Positions 43,101 through 52,522 of a stretch of 64,000 nt of DNA are shown here, piece after piece (position 1 is the stretch's first letter; each line of letters opens with the position of its first letter). The notes below the pieces were generated by a model. It saw only the letters and a list, made by a program, of their open reading frames with translations, searched no databases and was not told the DNA's origin. The stretch is from contig JAVBWO010000028.1 in NCBI GenBank assembly GCA_036677375.1, positions 124,001 to 188,000 of the forward strand. Direction: 5' to 3'. This DNA is from JAVBWO01 sp036677375. Lineage in GTDB: Bacteria > Bacillota > Dehalobacteriia > UBA4068 > UBA4997. A program made the translations under genes and the position numbers.

Positions 43101-43817
43101 GACCCAATCAAGGCTTTCTTTAGCGGTGAGCAGAAGACCATATTCGAGCGTGCCTTGGATATGCTGGCAATCTATGATGACAGCAAGACTTACATTGTCG
43201 ATGCGGCTCTGGAGTCCGTTGTAGCGCAGATGCGTGCAATCATCAACAAGTCAGAGCCGTATAACGACATCCCCAAGCTGCCGGAGCTGCGGGAGCAGTT
43301 CATGCAGGCATACATGAAAGTGTTGCAAGTACAGGAAGCTCCTGTATATGCTGCCATTGATGAGGCCAGAAGCCGCACAATGGAGGTGCTGAGCACAAAG
43401 GACTATTGCGACCAAAAGCACGACAAATATCTGAAACTGTTTGCGGAAATCCGTGATGAATCCTCACACTGCAACAATGTCTCCCGTCTGAGAAGCTATG
43501 CCGACCGTGCCGAAGCCTTGAAGCTCCGCCTACTGAATGAGATGGATCAACTGGATGCCGACATTGCACAGAAGAAAGTTGAGGAAGAGGACCGGAAACG
43601 CAAGGAGGCCGAGGCCAAGGGTGAAAATCCTCCGGTTCCCATAGCACCGGTACAGCCGAAACCGAAGAAGAAAAAGCGTGTAGGCATCAAATCCGTCACT
43701 CTGACCTCTTCCTGGAGAATCGAGACGGAAGATGACATTGACAAGGCACTGGCTACCCTGCGTCAGAATCTGAAAGCGCAGCTGGAAGAGGACACGATTG
43801 TGAATGTTGAGTTTTAA
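40188..43817 (+). CDS. brxC: BrxC (P-loop ATPase of BREX)
   Basis: 1209-residue ATPase central to BREX. Walker A is GFFGSGKSHFLKIL (about residues 70-83). A Walker B-like HVVFLVDEVGQYIGED (about residue 257) and sensor SQQDIDSVTK follow. The long C-terminal part is helical and ends in a proline- and lysine-rich linker (PVPIAPVQPKPKKKKRVG) then a short beta segment, as in other BrxC proteins. AAGGAGG precedes the ATG. It is required for both methylation and exclusion in characterised systems. Confidence 0.93.
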   Translation: MLIKDMFAKRIDREIQGVIIVGQDENTNVQQELEEYVVTKELQKHFADFFTAYKKGIVGTTPKMGVWISGFFGSGKSHFLKILSYLLENREVGGKHAIDYFVDDKKIVDRMVLADMQLAANTDTDVVLFNIDSKSDSNGKTNKDAIVNVFLKVFNEMQGFCGAMPFLADLERRLTEDGRYAEFKKKFEEEYGESWDSSRQDFDFIQDTVVDVLTGMDFMSEQAARNWCEKATEPYRISIEEFAKRVKTYIDRKGNNRHVVFLVDEVGQYIGEDSKLMLNMQTVTEELGKECNGKVWVIVTSQQDIDSVTKVKGNDFSKIQGRFDTRLSLSSANVDAVIKKRILEKNDTAAQTLRLLYGQKATVIKNLIVFNDGVEKKLYENEKDFSCVYPFVPYQFNLLASVLTSIRTHGASGKHLSEGERSMLAMFKESAMEYMAYCEGAIVPFHAFYDALENFLDHSHRGVIIKAYENSYINPEGKDSDVFAVNVLKTLFMIKYVQDITANVENITSLMISDIDDDRIALKAKVEDALKVLMRQMLVQKNGDIYVFLTDEEQEINREIDGQNVEMAEIINKISEMIFEDIFTDKKYRYPAFNGRYSFSFNQTVDDRPYKSNQNYDVGVRILTPASEYSMEETTLRMMSGQGKEVLVVLPDDRAFMDEIQTYLKIEKFLRLNTSSALSKYETIKEAKRLEMRERNSNARLFLMESLKAATIYVNGDKAQIGAKEVSSRINEAISRLVTTVYHKLSYIDTAMGEDDIRKMLRASNQMKLDIEGGKEANTHALDDVLQYVAGNTHMHMKTSMKTIKDRFMKAPYGFVEDDVEWLVARLFKRGDLAFTVNGAGVTLLNKSNEEIINLITKKVNVEKLLMEQRIRVSDKDKKVVRDAMKELFHSTAVNEDEDSMMKTFQTYSQHMVNDLQILEARYEEKRYPGKQAVAEGKKLLNTVLQQTTPLEFFRTVAQNQDALIDFAYDYDPIKAFFSGEQKTIFERALDMLAIYDDSKTYIVDAALESVVAQMRAIINKSEPYNDIPKLPELREQFMQAYMKVLQVQEAPVYAAIDEARSRTMEVLSTKDYCDQKHDKYLKLFAEIRDESSHCNNVSRLRSYADRAEALKLRLLNEMDQLDADIAQKKVEEEDRKRKEAEAKGENPPVPIAPVQPKPKKKKRVGIKSVTLTSSWRIETEDDIDKALATLRQNLKAQLEEDTIVNVEF

Positions 43818-43834
43818 GGAAGAAGGTATCCACC

Positions 43835-44656
43835 TTGTCTGTTAGCACCGTTGAGAGTAAGCTGCGTTCCTTGCAAAGTGAACTGCAACGCCTAAGTAGA
43901 AGCTTAGAGCAAGAAGAAAAGAGAGAACTAAGCTATTTGAACAGCAAAACTCGCACTGAGAAATCAATCACCAAGAATACATCTGCATCGACGCTGAAAT
44001 CCAAGATGCGAACTATTTCCGGTTATCAAGACAAAGTGAATGCCAGTCGCAAAAAACAGTCTGAAATCAAGGTAAAGGTAAGCAAAAAACGGACTGAGAT
44101 TACAAAAAAACAAGCCGAGCTACAAAAAGAGCAAAACAAGGTTTTCTCTGAAATAGAAAAGAAGCAAAAGGCGGTTGTTGAGTCACAAAAGGCGTTGACG
44201 GCGGAATTTGCGGCCAGCGCCAAACGAGAAGGAGCATCAATTATGCCCGCAAAAGAGTATGATTTCTTCATATCACATGCGTCCGAAGACAAAGAGGCTA
44301 TTGCAGAACCGTTAGCGAAAGCACTTATCGCAAAGGGTGCACAGGTGTGGTATGACAAGTTCACATTATCAGTTGGAGACAGCCTTCGAGAATCCATTGA
44401 TGCCGGTCTTGCTCAGTCCAAATATGGAATCGTAATCTTATCCGAAATATATTTCAAGAAGTTCTGGACAGGCAAAGAACTAAACGGTTTGTTTGCAAAG
44501 CAAGAAGACGGGCAGAAAGTAATTTTGCCGGTATGGCATAATGTGTCAAAGGATATTGTTAAGCAACATAGTCCGATTCTTGCAGATATGTTGGCTCTGA
44601 AAACAGCAGACTTTACTGTTGAAGAAATAGCGGATGAGTTCTTTAAACTGCTGTAA
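43835..44656 (+). CDS. coiled-coil TIR-domain protein embedded in BREX
   Basis: 273 residues. Residues about 1-135 form a charged coiled coil (repeating K/E/L/Q, for example EKKQKAVVESQKALTAEF). Residues about 141-273 are a TIR domain: EYDFFISHASEDKEAIAEPL, then GAQVWYDKFTLSVGD, IVILSEIYFKKFWTGKELNG (probable NADase Glu about 215) and ILPVWHNVSKDIV. TIR domains with that Glu often cleave NAD+ in abortive defence. Starts with TTG, 17 bp after brxC and 21 bp before pglX. Not a standard BREX gene. The effector role is inference. Confidence 0.85.
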   Translation: MSVSTVESKLRSLQSELQRLSRSLEQEEKRELSYLNSKTRTEKSITKNTSASTLKSKMRTISGYQDKVNASRKKQSEIKVKVSKKRTEITKKQAELQKEQNKVFSEIEKKQKAVVESQKALTAEFAASAKREGASIMPAKEYDFFISHASEDKEAIAEPLAKALIAKGAQVWYDKFTLSVGDSLRESIDAGLAQSKYGIVILSEIYFKKFWTGKELNGLFAKQEDGQKVILPVWHNVSKDIVKQHSPILADMLALKTADFTVEEIADEFFKLL

Positions 44657-44677
44657 ATTGATGATTGAGGAGCAAAA

Positions 44678-47600
44678 ATGATGAATAAAACCGCCATTAA
44701 AAACTTTGCAGTTTGGGCGAGAAACAAACTGATTGCAGATATAAGCTATAAGGCCGGTCTGATGGGCATTTCTGAGGATGGGATCAAGTCTGCCCTGCCG
44801 CAATCTACCAAAGACACGAAGTTTTATGATATTGGAACCAAAGAACCATATGCGATTAGCGGCGAAGCTGTGCGGCAGCGCGGGCGTCTGGCTGACCTGA
44901 TCAATCAGAAAGCCGGTTCTTCTGACTATAAAACCGCCTACCGCAGCGTAATCGAGGAAGTGGCGTACACCTGGTTCAACCGTCTGATTGCCATTCGCTT
45001 TATGGAGGTCAACGACTACCTGCCCTCCCGCATTCGAGCGCTGTCTTCGGAGAGCGGCACCAAGCTGGAGCCGGATCTGGTGACAACTCCCTTTGATGCA
45101 GAGCTGGAGCTGAGCGACTATGAGCAGGCCGAGATCATCCGTATGAAGAACGAGAATCTGGTGGATGACCTGTTTCGTATGCTGTTTGTGAAACAGTGCA
45201 ATGCCCTGAATTCCGTTCTGCCCAAGCTATTCGAAAAGACCGCCGACTTCACGGAGCTGCTGCTGAATGTGTCCGCGACCGACCAGGACGGCGTGGTGTA
45301 CCATCTGGTGCATGACATACCGGAAAATGACTTCAATATTAGTAAAATCGGTGAGGATGGCAAGCCAACAGGTCAGGTTGAGATCATCGGCTGGCTATAT
45401 CAATATTACAACACGGAGCAGAATGAATTAGTTTATGATGGCACATATTCGAAAAACAAGATTCAAAAAGAATTGTTACCTGCTGCGACAACAATATATA
45501 CACCGGATTGGGCTGTGCGCTATATGGTGGAGAACAGCCTCGGCCGTCTCTGGCTGGAAGGCCACCCGAACCCCGACCTGAAAGCTGGATGGAAATACTA
45601 TCTGGACGAAGCTGAACAAGAGGCGGATGTACAGGCGCAGTTGGACAAAATCCGCGAAGAATACAAAAAAATCAAACCGGAAGATATTAAGGTAATTGAC
45701 CCCTGCATGGGCAGCGGCCATATTTTGGTTTACGCTTTTGATGTGCTGATGCAGATTTATGAAACTGCTGGATATACCCAGCGAGAAGCTGCCAAGAGCA
45801 TTTTGGAAAATAATGTCTACGGTCTTGACATTGACGACCGTGCCTTTCAGCTGGCCTACTTTGCTGTCATGATGAAAGCACGGCAGTATAACCGCCGCAT
45901 TCTGAGCAGCGGGACCGCCTGCCACGTATATGCCATTCAGGGAAGCAACGCGGTTAACCGGGCACATTTGAAATACTTTGGCTCTGGACTGAATGATTGG
46001 GAACGCAATGACGCCATGAACCAAATCGCTTACCTGCTGGACATCTTTACGGATGCCAAGGAGTATGGTTCCATTTTAAATGTGGAACCTCGCAACTGGG
46101 ATTTGCTACGCCGTTTTTCTGCTGAAACCAATTATGACGGGCAAATGTCACTGGATTCCATTGGGCTGGAGAGTACAAAGGAATGGCTACAACTGCTGAT
46201 TGATATTGGGCAGGTGATGGCGCAGAAATATAATGTGGTTGTGACGAATCCGCCATATTTAGGTAGTTCCCGTTTTAGTTCAAAGCTTGATGCATATGTG
46301 AAAGATGATTATGCAGAAGAAAAAGCAGATTTGAGTATGGTCATGCTTAAGCGTTCTATGCATGGCTATTCGCAGAAAAATGGCTTTATCTCTTTCATTA
46401 CCACGTCCTCATGGATGTTTTTATCAAGCTTTGAAAAGATACGTAAATATATGCTTTCAAATTTCTGCATCGATTCCCTTTTGGATTTTGGCACTGAGCT
46501 ATTTGATGGAAAAGTAGGTCATAATCCAATTACTGCTTGGGTAAACCGGAATAATCTCATGGATTATAGAATGACTGCTATCCGGCTTGTAGACTATTGT
46601 TATTCACGGCGAGATGAAAAGGAACCTGAGTTTTTCAAAAACAGTAATCGATACATAGCTGAACAAGATAACTTTTCCCAAATTCCCGGATCTCCGATTG
46701 CGTATTGGGTGAGTGAGACAATGTTGAGGGCGTTTAAAAAAGGAAAGCTATTAGAAAAACTCGCAGATACACGCCTTGGGATGGCAACAGCAAACAACAG
46801 TCGATTTGTAAGATGTTGGTATGAAGTTAAAAACTCTACTATCGGCTTTGGTTGTGGAACAAGAGAGGAATCGGTTCAATCTAAGAGAACTTGGTTTCCA
46901 TACAACAGCGGTGGTGAGTATCGCAGGTGGTATGGCAATTTTGAAAATGTAGTGAATTGGGAGAATGATGGATATAGTATTCGCAATTATTCAAAGAATG
47001 GTAATGGTAAGGTAAATTCTCATAATTACAACTTGGATTATATCTTCAAGGCGGGTCTAACTTGGTCAGCCTTGAGCTCATCGAACTTTGGGATAAGATA
47101 TTCACCAAAAGGGTCTCTGTTTGATAATGCAGGTTCATCGCTATTTTCAAACGCAGACTTATTGCAATATCTGCTGGGATTTTTGTCCTCAAAGATAACA
47201 TTTGCACTTTTGAAAGCAACAAGCCCAACAATGAATTTTCAGCCGGGCAACCTTTCCGCGTTGCCTGTAATCGTTGATCAACAGCGGAAAGCCGAGGTAA
47301 ATATAGTAGTTGAACAGAGCATCTCCCTTTCCCGCACTGATTGGGATTCTTTTGAAACCTCATGGGATTTCACTTGCCACCCGCTTGTGCATGGTGTGTT
47401 TAGGTTAAGCCTTGAAAATGCGCTTGCCGAAAAATATATTGAAGCAAGCTATATGGAATGGGAGAAAGAATGCACTGAGCGTTTCAACACTCTCAAATCC
47501 AACGAGGAAGAACTCAACCGCATTTTCATTGACATCTACGGCTTGCAGGATGAACTGACGCCAGAAGTGGAAGACAAGGACGTCACCGTCCGCAAGGCAG

Positions 47601-48484
47601 ATTTGGGGCGCGACATCCGCAGCCTAATTTCCTATGCCGTCGGCTGCATGTTTGGCCGCTATTCTCTGGATAGACCGGGGTTGGTTTTCGCTGGCGGCGA
47701 TTTTAATAAAGTGTACTGGAAGTACAAGGGACAAGCGGCCTTGGACGAAAACGGTAAACCGTTTGAAGGTGGCTATGCCGGGATGAGTTTGGCAAAATAC
47801 CACTATCCCAAATTCAAAGATAGTGATGATTGGGAAAAAGCTACACCACTGACCTTTGAACCTGACGTGGACAACGTTCTTCCAATCACCGACGAAGAGT
47901 ATTTTCAAGATGATATTGTCGGCCTGTTCTGTGCATGGCTGAAAAAAATCTACGGTTCAGACACGCTGGAAGAAAACCTTGACTTCATTGCAAAAGCGCT
48001 TAGCAACAAGGGCAACACCAGCCGGGAGGTTATTCGTAATTACTTCCTAAATGATTTCTTTAAGGATCACTGCAAAACCTATTCTGTCACCGGTTCCGGC
48101 AAGCGCCCGATCTACTGGCTCTTTGACAGCGGCAAACAGAACGGCTTCAAAGCGCTGATCTATATGCACCGCTATGATGAAAACACCATTGGCAATCTAC
48201 GAATCGACTACCTGCACCGCATGGAGCGTGTATACGACAGCGAAATTGCCCGGATGCAGGACATCATCGACAACAGCTCCGCTGCCCGTGAAGTGACCGC
48301 AGCCACCAAGCGCAAGGAAAAGCTGCAAAAGCAGGTCAAGGAGTGTAAAGAGTACGATGAAAAGATTGCCCACCTTGCCCTCGCCCGTATCGCCATTGAT
48401 CTGGACGACGGCGTGAAAGTAAACTACGAGAAAGTCCAGACCGGCACCGACGGCAAGAAATACACCGTGCTTGCAAAGATTTGA
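44678..48484 (+). CDS. pglX: PglX, adenine-specific DNA methyltransferase of BREX-1
   Basis: 1268-residue BREX methyltransferase that marks host DNA at non-palindromic sites on N6-adenine. Motif I is VIDPCMGSGHIL (about 340-350), the IV catalytic motif VVTNPPYLGSSRF (about 522-534). The C-terminal third carries the specificity-type region and a FGRYSLDRPGLVFAGGDF segment typical of BREX-1 PglX. The reading frame is full length. ATGATG start with GAGGAG upstream, 21 bp after the TIR gene. Confidence 0.94.
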   Translation: MMNKTAIKNFAVWARNKLIADISYKAGLMGISEDGIKSALPQSTKDTKFYDIGTKEPYAISGEAVRQRGRLADLINQKAGSSDYKTAYRSVIEEVAYTWFNRLIAIRFMEVNDYLPSRIRALSSESGTKLEPDLVTTPFDAELELSDYEQAEIIRMKNENLVDDLFRMLFVKQCNALNSVLPKLFEKTADFTELLLNVSATDQDGVVYHLVHDIPENDFNISKIGEDGKPTGQVEIIGWLYQYYNTEQNELVYDGTYSKNKIQKELLPAATTIYTPDWAVRYMVENSLGRLWLEGHPNPDLKAGWKYYLDEAEQEADVQAQLDKIREEYKKIKPEDIKVIDPCMGSGHILVYAFDVLMQIYETAGYTQREAAKSILENNVYGLDIDDRAFQLAYFAVMMKARQYNRRILSSGTACHVYAIQGSNAVNRAHLKYFGSGLNDWERNDAMNQIAYLLDIFTDAKEYGSILNVEPRNWDLLRRFSAETNYDGQMSLDSIGLESTKEWLQLLIDIGQVMAQKYNVVVTNPPYLGSSRFSSKLDAYVKDDYAEEKADLSMVMLKRSMHGYSQKNGFISFITTSSWMFLSSFEKIRKYMLSNFCIDSLLDFGTELFDGKVGHNPITAWVNRNNLMDYRMTAIRLVDYCYSRRDEKEPEFFKNSNRYIAEQDNFSQIPGSPIAYWVSETMLRAFKKGKLLEKLADTRLGMATANNSRFVRCWYEVKNSTIGFGCGTREESVQSKRTWFPYNSGGEYRRWYGNFENVVNWENDGYSIRNYSKNGNGKVNSHNYNLDYIFKAGLTWSALSSSNFGIRYSPKGSLFDNAGSSLFSNADLLQYLLGFLSSKITFALLKATSPTMNFQPGNLSALPVIVDQQRKAEVNIVVEQSISLSRTDWDSFETSWDFTCHPLVHGVFRLSLENALAEKYIEASYMEWEKECTERFNTLKSNEEELNRIFIDIYGLQDELTPEVEDKDVTVRKADLGRDIRSLISYAVGCMFGRYSLDRPGLVFAGGDFNKVYWKYKGQAALDENGKPFEGGYAGMSLAKYHYPKFKDSDDWEKATPLTFEPDVDNVLPITDEEYFQDDIVGLFCAWLKKIYGSDTLEENLDFIAKALSNKGNTSREVIRNYFLNDFFKDHCKTYSVTGSGKRPIYWLFDSGKQNGFKALIYMHRYDENTIGNLRIDYLHRMERVYDSEIARMQDIIDNSSAAREVTAATKRKEKLQKQVKECKEYDEKIAHLALARIAIDLDDGVKVNYEKVQTGTDGKKYTVLAKI

Positions 48485-48493
48485 GGTGACATA

Positions 48494-49960
48494 ATGTTTG
48501 ATTTCGGCAGCATCATACGAAAGTTTGGTATTGCAGTTAAGCAAAACGCAAAAAGCGAAGAAAAGCTGTCTAAGGAAGGGCTTTGTTCCCACATTGTTGA
48601 AATCCTATGCCCGAATGAACGATTCACCGCTGAGGAAGCGGAAAACTTTATTTGTAACTATGCTTTTCTACTGAATCTTATCCGAAAAGATTTGGCCGAA
48701 ATTGATTTACGCCTTACCAAGTTAAAGCAAAAAGACCAATCCACACCAAGCGATGAAGACTATTCGCATAAGAAATATCGTTATTTTGCCGAGCGAAACC
48801 GTTCTGCAAAGGAAGAGATCGTATCATTTTTAGAAAATGGAATAACGAAGTTCGTTTATGAATCCAAGTCATACAAATATAAAGATCGTGAACTCGATGG
48901 GCTTACAATGCTTTTCCTACAGGGTAGATACGATTACGCATTCTTTGGCAGGTATTATGATGATGAGTATGATTATGGGACCGAGGTAAAATTTCGATTT
49001 ATTCCGGGTGTTACACCGGAAAACATGCTTGAAACAGTTGAAAAATATATTAAACTGAAAATAAGAAATCCTGAGAAATACAATGAGGCCATAGATAATA
49101 TTGTATCTCAAAACGACTGTATAAAATACATGCAAGAGAAAGTGCGTACGCACTATTATCTACATAGAAGAATAGAGTTGTTTGACACTCTGGTATATCT
49201 TTATGATGCTGGTGAGTATAAATCATTCATTACACTGGCCGTAACACAGTTAGAAGGCGTATTTTATGATTGTCTTACAATTATGAATAAGCAGGAGCTT
49301 GGGGATAAAGCCGGAACATTGGTTGAAAAAGCCGATAAGGTATTCGCTGAAAACTTAAAGATAAAGCAGGCTTTATATCCTCATTTTGCTTTTTCCGTTC
49401 CCTTGCTTCGGAATGAAGTGGCACATAATGGATTGGCTCAAACAGAAGATGCTTGCCATTTAGCAAATGAAATTTCTCTGGACTTATATTGTATTGTATA
49501 TTGGGCATGTCGAATGAGCGATGATAAGTTTTATCCTGTATTCTCCGCCTATGAAAAAGTGTCAGGCTTAAAAGATAAAATGGATGAAGCGAAGACTGTA
49601 TTCTTTGAGTTATTTTCCTGCTATCAAATTGCAAGCAGGGAGTACATCGATGTATTAGCAAAACCAAAAGAATATGAAACGGAACTAAACTTCTACAAAG
49701 CACAGGCCAAAAGTCCGGATGCTATTACGATCAAAGAAATGGTTGATATTATTTCGGGAATCATAAAAAGTGAGAAGTTTTGGAAGTACATAAGCGATGA
49801 TGTGTTGCCTTCTGTTCCACAACGTGTTGAGGAAAAACCATTTGATATAGCTGACTTTGTTTTAAGATTAAAAAATGCTATTATTCCTGTCTTGACGAAA
49901 GACACTTCTGAAAAAATCGCATGTGCTAAAGTGTCAAAAATGTTAAAGGACATTATATGA
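48494..49960 (+). CDS. HEPN-like protein embedded in BREX
   Basis: 488 residues, largely helical. Around residue 240-330 the sequence TLAVTQLEGVFYDCLTIM ... FSVPLLRNEVAHNGLAQTEDACHLANEI resembles Abi/HEPN-type proteins, with Arg306-x4-His311 (RNEVAH) fitting the HEPN RNase R-x4-6-H motif. The N-terminal 200 and C-terminal 130 residues have no recognised domain. It starts 9 bp after pglX and ends 15 bp before pglZ. It is a candidate RNase effector rather than a core BREX protein; the assignment rests on one motif plus context. Confidence 0.6.
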   Translation: MFDFGSIIRKFGIAVKQNAKSEEKLSKEGLCSHIVEILCPNERFTAEEAENFICNYAFLLNLIRKDLAEIDLRLTKLKQKDQSTPSDEDYSHKKYRYFAERNRSAKEEIVSFLENGITKFVYESKSYKYKDRELDGLTMLFLQGRYDYAFFGRYYDDEYDYGTEVKFRFIPGVTPENMLETVEKYIKLKIRNPEKYNEAIDNIVSQNDCIKYMQEKVRTHYYLHRRIELFDTLVYLYDAGEYKSFITLAVTQLEGVFYDCLTIMNKQELGDKAGTLVEKADKVFAENLKIKQALYPHFAFSVPLLRNEVAHNGLAQTEDACHLANEISLDLYCIVYWACRMSDDKFYPVFSAYEKVSGLKDKMDEAKTVFFELFSCYQIASREYIDVLAKPKEYETELNFYKAQAKSPDAITIKEMVDIISGIIKSEKFWKYISDDVLPSVPQRVEEKPFDIADFVLRLKNAIIPVLTKDTSEKIACAKVSKMLKDII

Positions 49961-49975
49961 AAAGGTGGTGAGCTG

Positions 49976-52501
49976 ATGGCAGAGTTAAACCTAAAACAAA
50001 TCATTGACCGGCTGAATGCTGAGTTCACCGGCGACACCCGAAAACTGGTTTTCTGGTATGATGACAAGGCCGACTTCGCAGAGGATATTGACTCCGTGGA
50101 ACTTGTGAACGCCAAAATCCTGAAGCTTCAGCCGGGTAATCAGTTTGCCACCAAGTATTTCCTGGAGCGTCAGGATAAGGCCACGAACTATCTGATCTAT
50201 GCGCCGTTCCCAAAGCCGGATGTACGGGAAAACCATCTGGAGGACACCATGCTGTACTCCAAACGGTTTTTTGCAGATCGTGCCTCCCTGCTTTCCGTGG
50301 ACTTGGGCATTTCTGAGAAGTATAAGCCAGTTATTGAAAAGCATATCAAGTTCTTTGCAAACAAAGAACGCACCCAGCGCTTCTATGATCTGGAAATTGA
50401 GAACTTCAATGAGGATAACATTCTCGTCGGGCTCATGAGTGCAGTCTGCCGTACCCGTACTTGTTCATTTGATGAAGTTGTCCGAATCCTGCTGACGGAC
50501 GACGGCTTGGAGGACAACAAATTTCTTGCGGAATTTGACAGATATGACCTCCTGCCTGCCTTCTGGAAGTTCTGCGAGCAGCAATTCGGCTACTCCGACA
50601 GCAAGCCCACCTTGGAAAAACTGGTCGTAACCTTGTTTGCCACCTATGCGGATAAGTATATTCGGAAAGAGCTGCCGCAGGGGTGGAGAACCTTCGTCTC
50701 CTATAAATCTGGCAATATCATCGCGTTTCTGGACAGCCTGATGAACAACCTTCTGTACCGGGAACGCTACGATGAACTGTCTGCCCATGTGGCAACAGGG
50801 CTGAATGTGTCTGCCGCATTGGAGAGCTATGAACCTGAAGTGCTGGTGGAATGTGATTCCTTTACTCAGATTGACGGCATCATTCTGCACTGGCTTACGG
50901 AACGCCTGATGGCGGAGGATACCGGCGCCAAGCTGGGCAATCACCTCATTCCGGAAGTTTGCGAAATGCGCCGAAAGATGCACTTTGGAGAAAAGTTTGC
51001 TGCGGCCTATGAATTATTAAGCTGTGCCTATCAGCTGATTCTGGTAGCCGGATATACCTGCCCGGATGGTTTTAAGGCGATTATTGCACAATATCGATCC
51101 ACGGATTATCAAATAGACACCCAGTATCGGCGTTTCTATTACTGTTTTGATAAACTGGAGGATACCGGCTCTTTCCGGAAGCTGCGCAATTTGGTGGAAA
51201 ACATCTACACCACAGAGTATCTTGGCAAACAGCTCCCACAATGGAACGCCGGAATAATGGAGCGGGATGCCCTGACTGTGCTGCCTCTGCAGCGGAATTT
51301 CTTCGCTCGCTATGTGAAAAATAACAAAGACCGCACTGTGGTCATTATCTCTGATGCAATGCGGTATGAGGTTGGCAGACAACTGTTTGCTAAGATGCAG
51401 GATAACCCTAAATGTACCGCCAGACTGGATTGTATGCTCAGCACCCTTCCCTCCTATACGCGCCTCGGCATGGCGGCAATGCTGCCGCACACCAAGCTGG
51501 AGCTGACCGATGATGGTAAAGAGCTGGTGGACGGCGTGTATTGCATAGACAACGTCACGCGGCAAAGTGTATTGCAGGCTGCCGTTCCTCAGAGCAGCTG
51601 CGAGTCCTTCAATGTCATCAAGAGAATGAATAAAGACAAAGCGGCGCTGCGCGAGGTGTTTACAGGAAAGCAAGTGGTTTATATTTATCATGATCAGATC
51701 GATGCACATGGCGAACACACCGAAGACGAAGTTTTCAGTGCCTGCGAAAAGGCCGTCGCAGAAATATCTGATTTGATCAGCAATATCGCACAAAACGGCA
51801 ATACGCTGCATTTTATTGTGACGGCAGATCACGGCTTTATCTACAAACGTGACAAGGTAACAGAGGGCGATAAGATTGGTGGCGTGGGCGAAAAGAACAG
51901 CATTGTGAAGCGTCGTTATATCGTTGCCAAGGAACCCGTTCAGGAGGATGGTGTCTGCAGCCTGAGCTTGGGCTATATTCTGGGCAATGAGGATAGCAAA
52001 GTAGTTTCCTTTCCGTGCAGCACCAGCGTGTTCAAAACGCCGGGCAGCGGCGGACTGAACTATGTCCACGGTGGTTCTTCTCCGCAAGAAATGTTGGTGC
52101 CTGTCATTGACATCAAAATGGAAAAAGGCCACATGGAAACCAAAACCGTACAAATCATGCTGGTCAGCCTTGTGCAGAAGATCACAAATCTGATCACCAC
52201 GCTGGATTTCATTCAGTCGGATCCAGTTAGCGATGTGGTGAAAGCCACCACCTTCCGTCTATATTTCATTTCCGAGGATAATGAGAAGATTTCCAACGAG
52301 AATATCTATGTGGCCGACAAACGCGATGCAGACGCTCAAAAGCGCATCTTCCGGCTGCGGTTTACCTTTAAAAATAAAAAGTATAGCAAGGACAAGCATT
52401 ATTATCTGGTCGCCTTTGATGATACCAGCTGCATAGAGGTATTCCGCCATGCTGTTGTGATGGATTTGGCTTTTGCGGATGATTTCGGGTTTGGATTCTA
52501 A
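49976..52501 (+). CDS. pglZ: PglZ, alkaline-phosphatase-superfamily protein of BREX-1
   Basis: 841 residues. The phosphatase-superfamily metal site shows as VVIISDAMRYEVG (Asp460, first metal ligand) and HFIVTADHGFIYKRD (Asp618, His619). The family PglZ type A core is present, with an N-terminal helical region and a C-terminal domain ending DFGFGF. In BREX it is required with PglX for modification. GGTGGTGAG precedes the ATG. Confidence 0.92.
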   Translation: MAELNLKQIIDRLNAEFTGDTRKLVFWYDDKADFAEDIDSVELVNAKILKLQPGNQFATKYFLERQDKATNYLIYAPFPKPDVRENHLEDTMLYSKRFFADRASLLSVDLGISEKYKPVIEKHIKFFANKERTQRFYDLEIENFNEDNILVGLMSAVCRTRTCSFDEVVRILLTDDGLEDNKFLAEFDRYDLLPAFWKFCEQQFGYSDSKPTLEKLVVTLFATYADKYIRKELPQGWRTFVSYKSGNIIAFLDSLMNNLLYRERYDELSAHVATGLNVSAALESYEPEVLVECDSFTQIDGIILHWLTERLMAEDTGAKLGNHLIPEVCEMRRKMHFGEKFAAAYELLSCAYQLILVAGYTCPDGFKAIIAQYRSTDYQIDTQYRRFYYCFDKLEDTGSFRKLRNLVENIYTTEYLGKQLPQWNAGIMERDALTVLPLQRNFFARYVKNNKDRTVVIISDAMRYEVGRQLFAKMQDNPKCTARLDCMLSTLPSYTRLGMAAMLPHTKLELTDDGKELVDGVYCIDNVTRQSVLQAAVPQSSCESFNVIKRMNKDKAALREVFTGKQVVYIYHDQIDAHGEHTEDEVFSACEKAVAEISDLISNIAQNGNTLHFIVTADHGFIYKRDKVTEGDKIGGVGEKNSIVKRRYIVAKEPVQEDGVCSLSLGYILGNEDSKVVSFPCSTSVFKTPGSGGLNYVHGGSSPQEMLVPVIDIKMEKGHMETKTVQIMLVSLVQKITNLITTLDFIQSDPVSDVVKATTFRLYFISEDNEKISNENIYVADKRDADAQKRIFRLRFTFKNKKYSKDKHYYLVAFDDTSCIEVFRHAVVMDLAFADDFGFGF

Positions 52502-52522
52502 TAGGCCGGGAGAGTGACAAAG

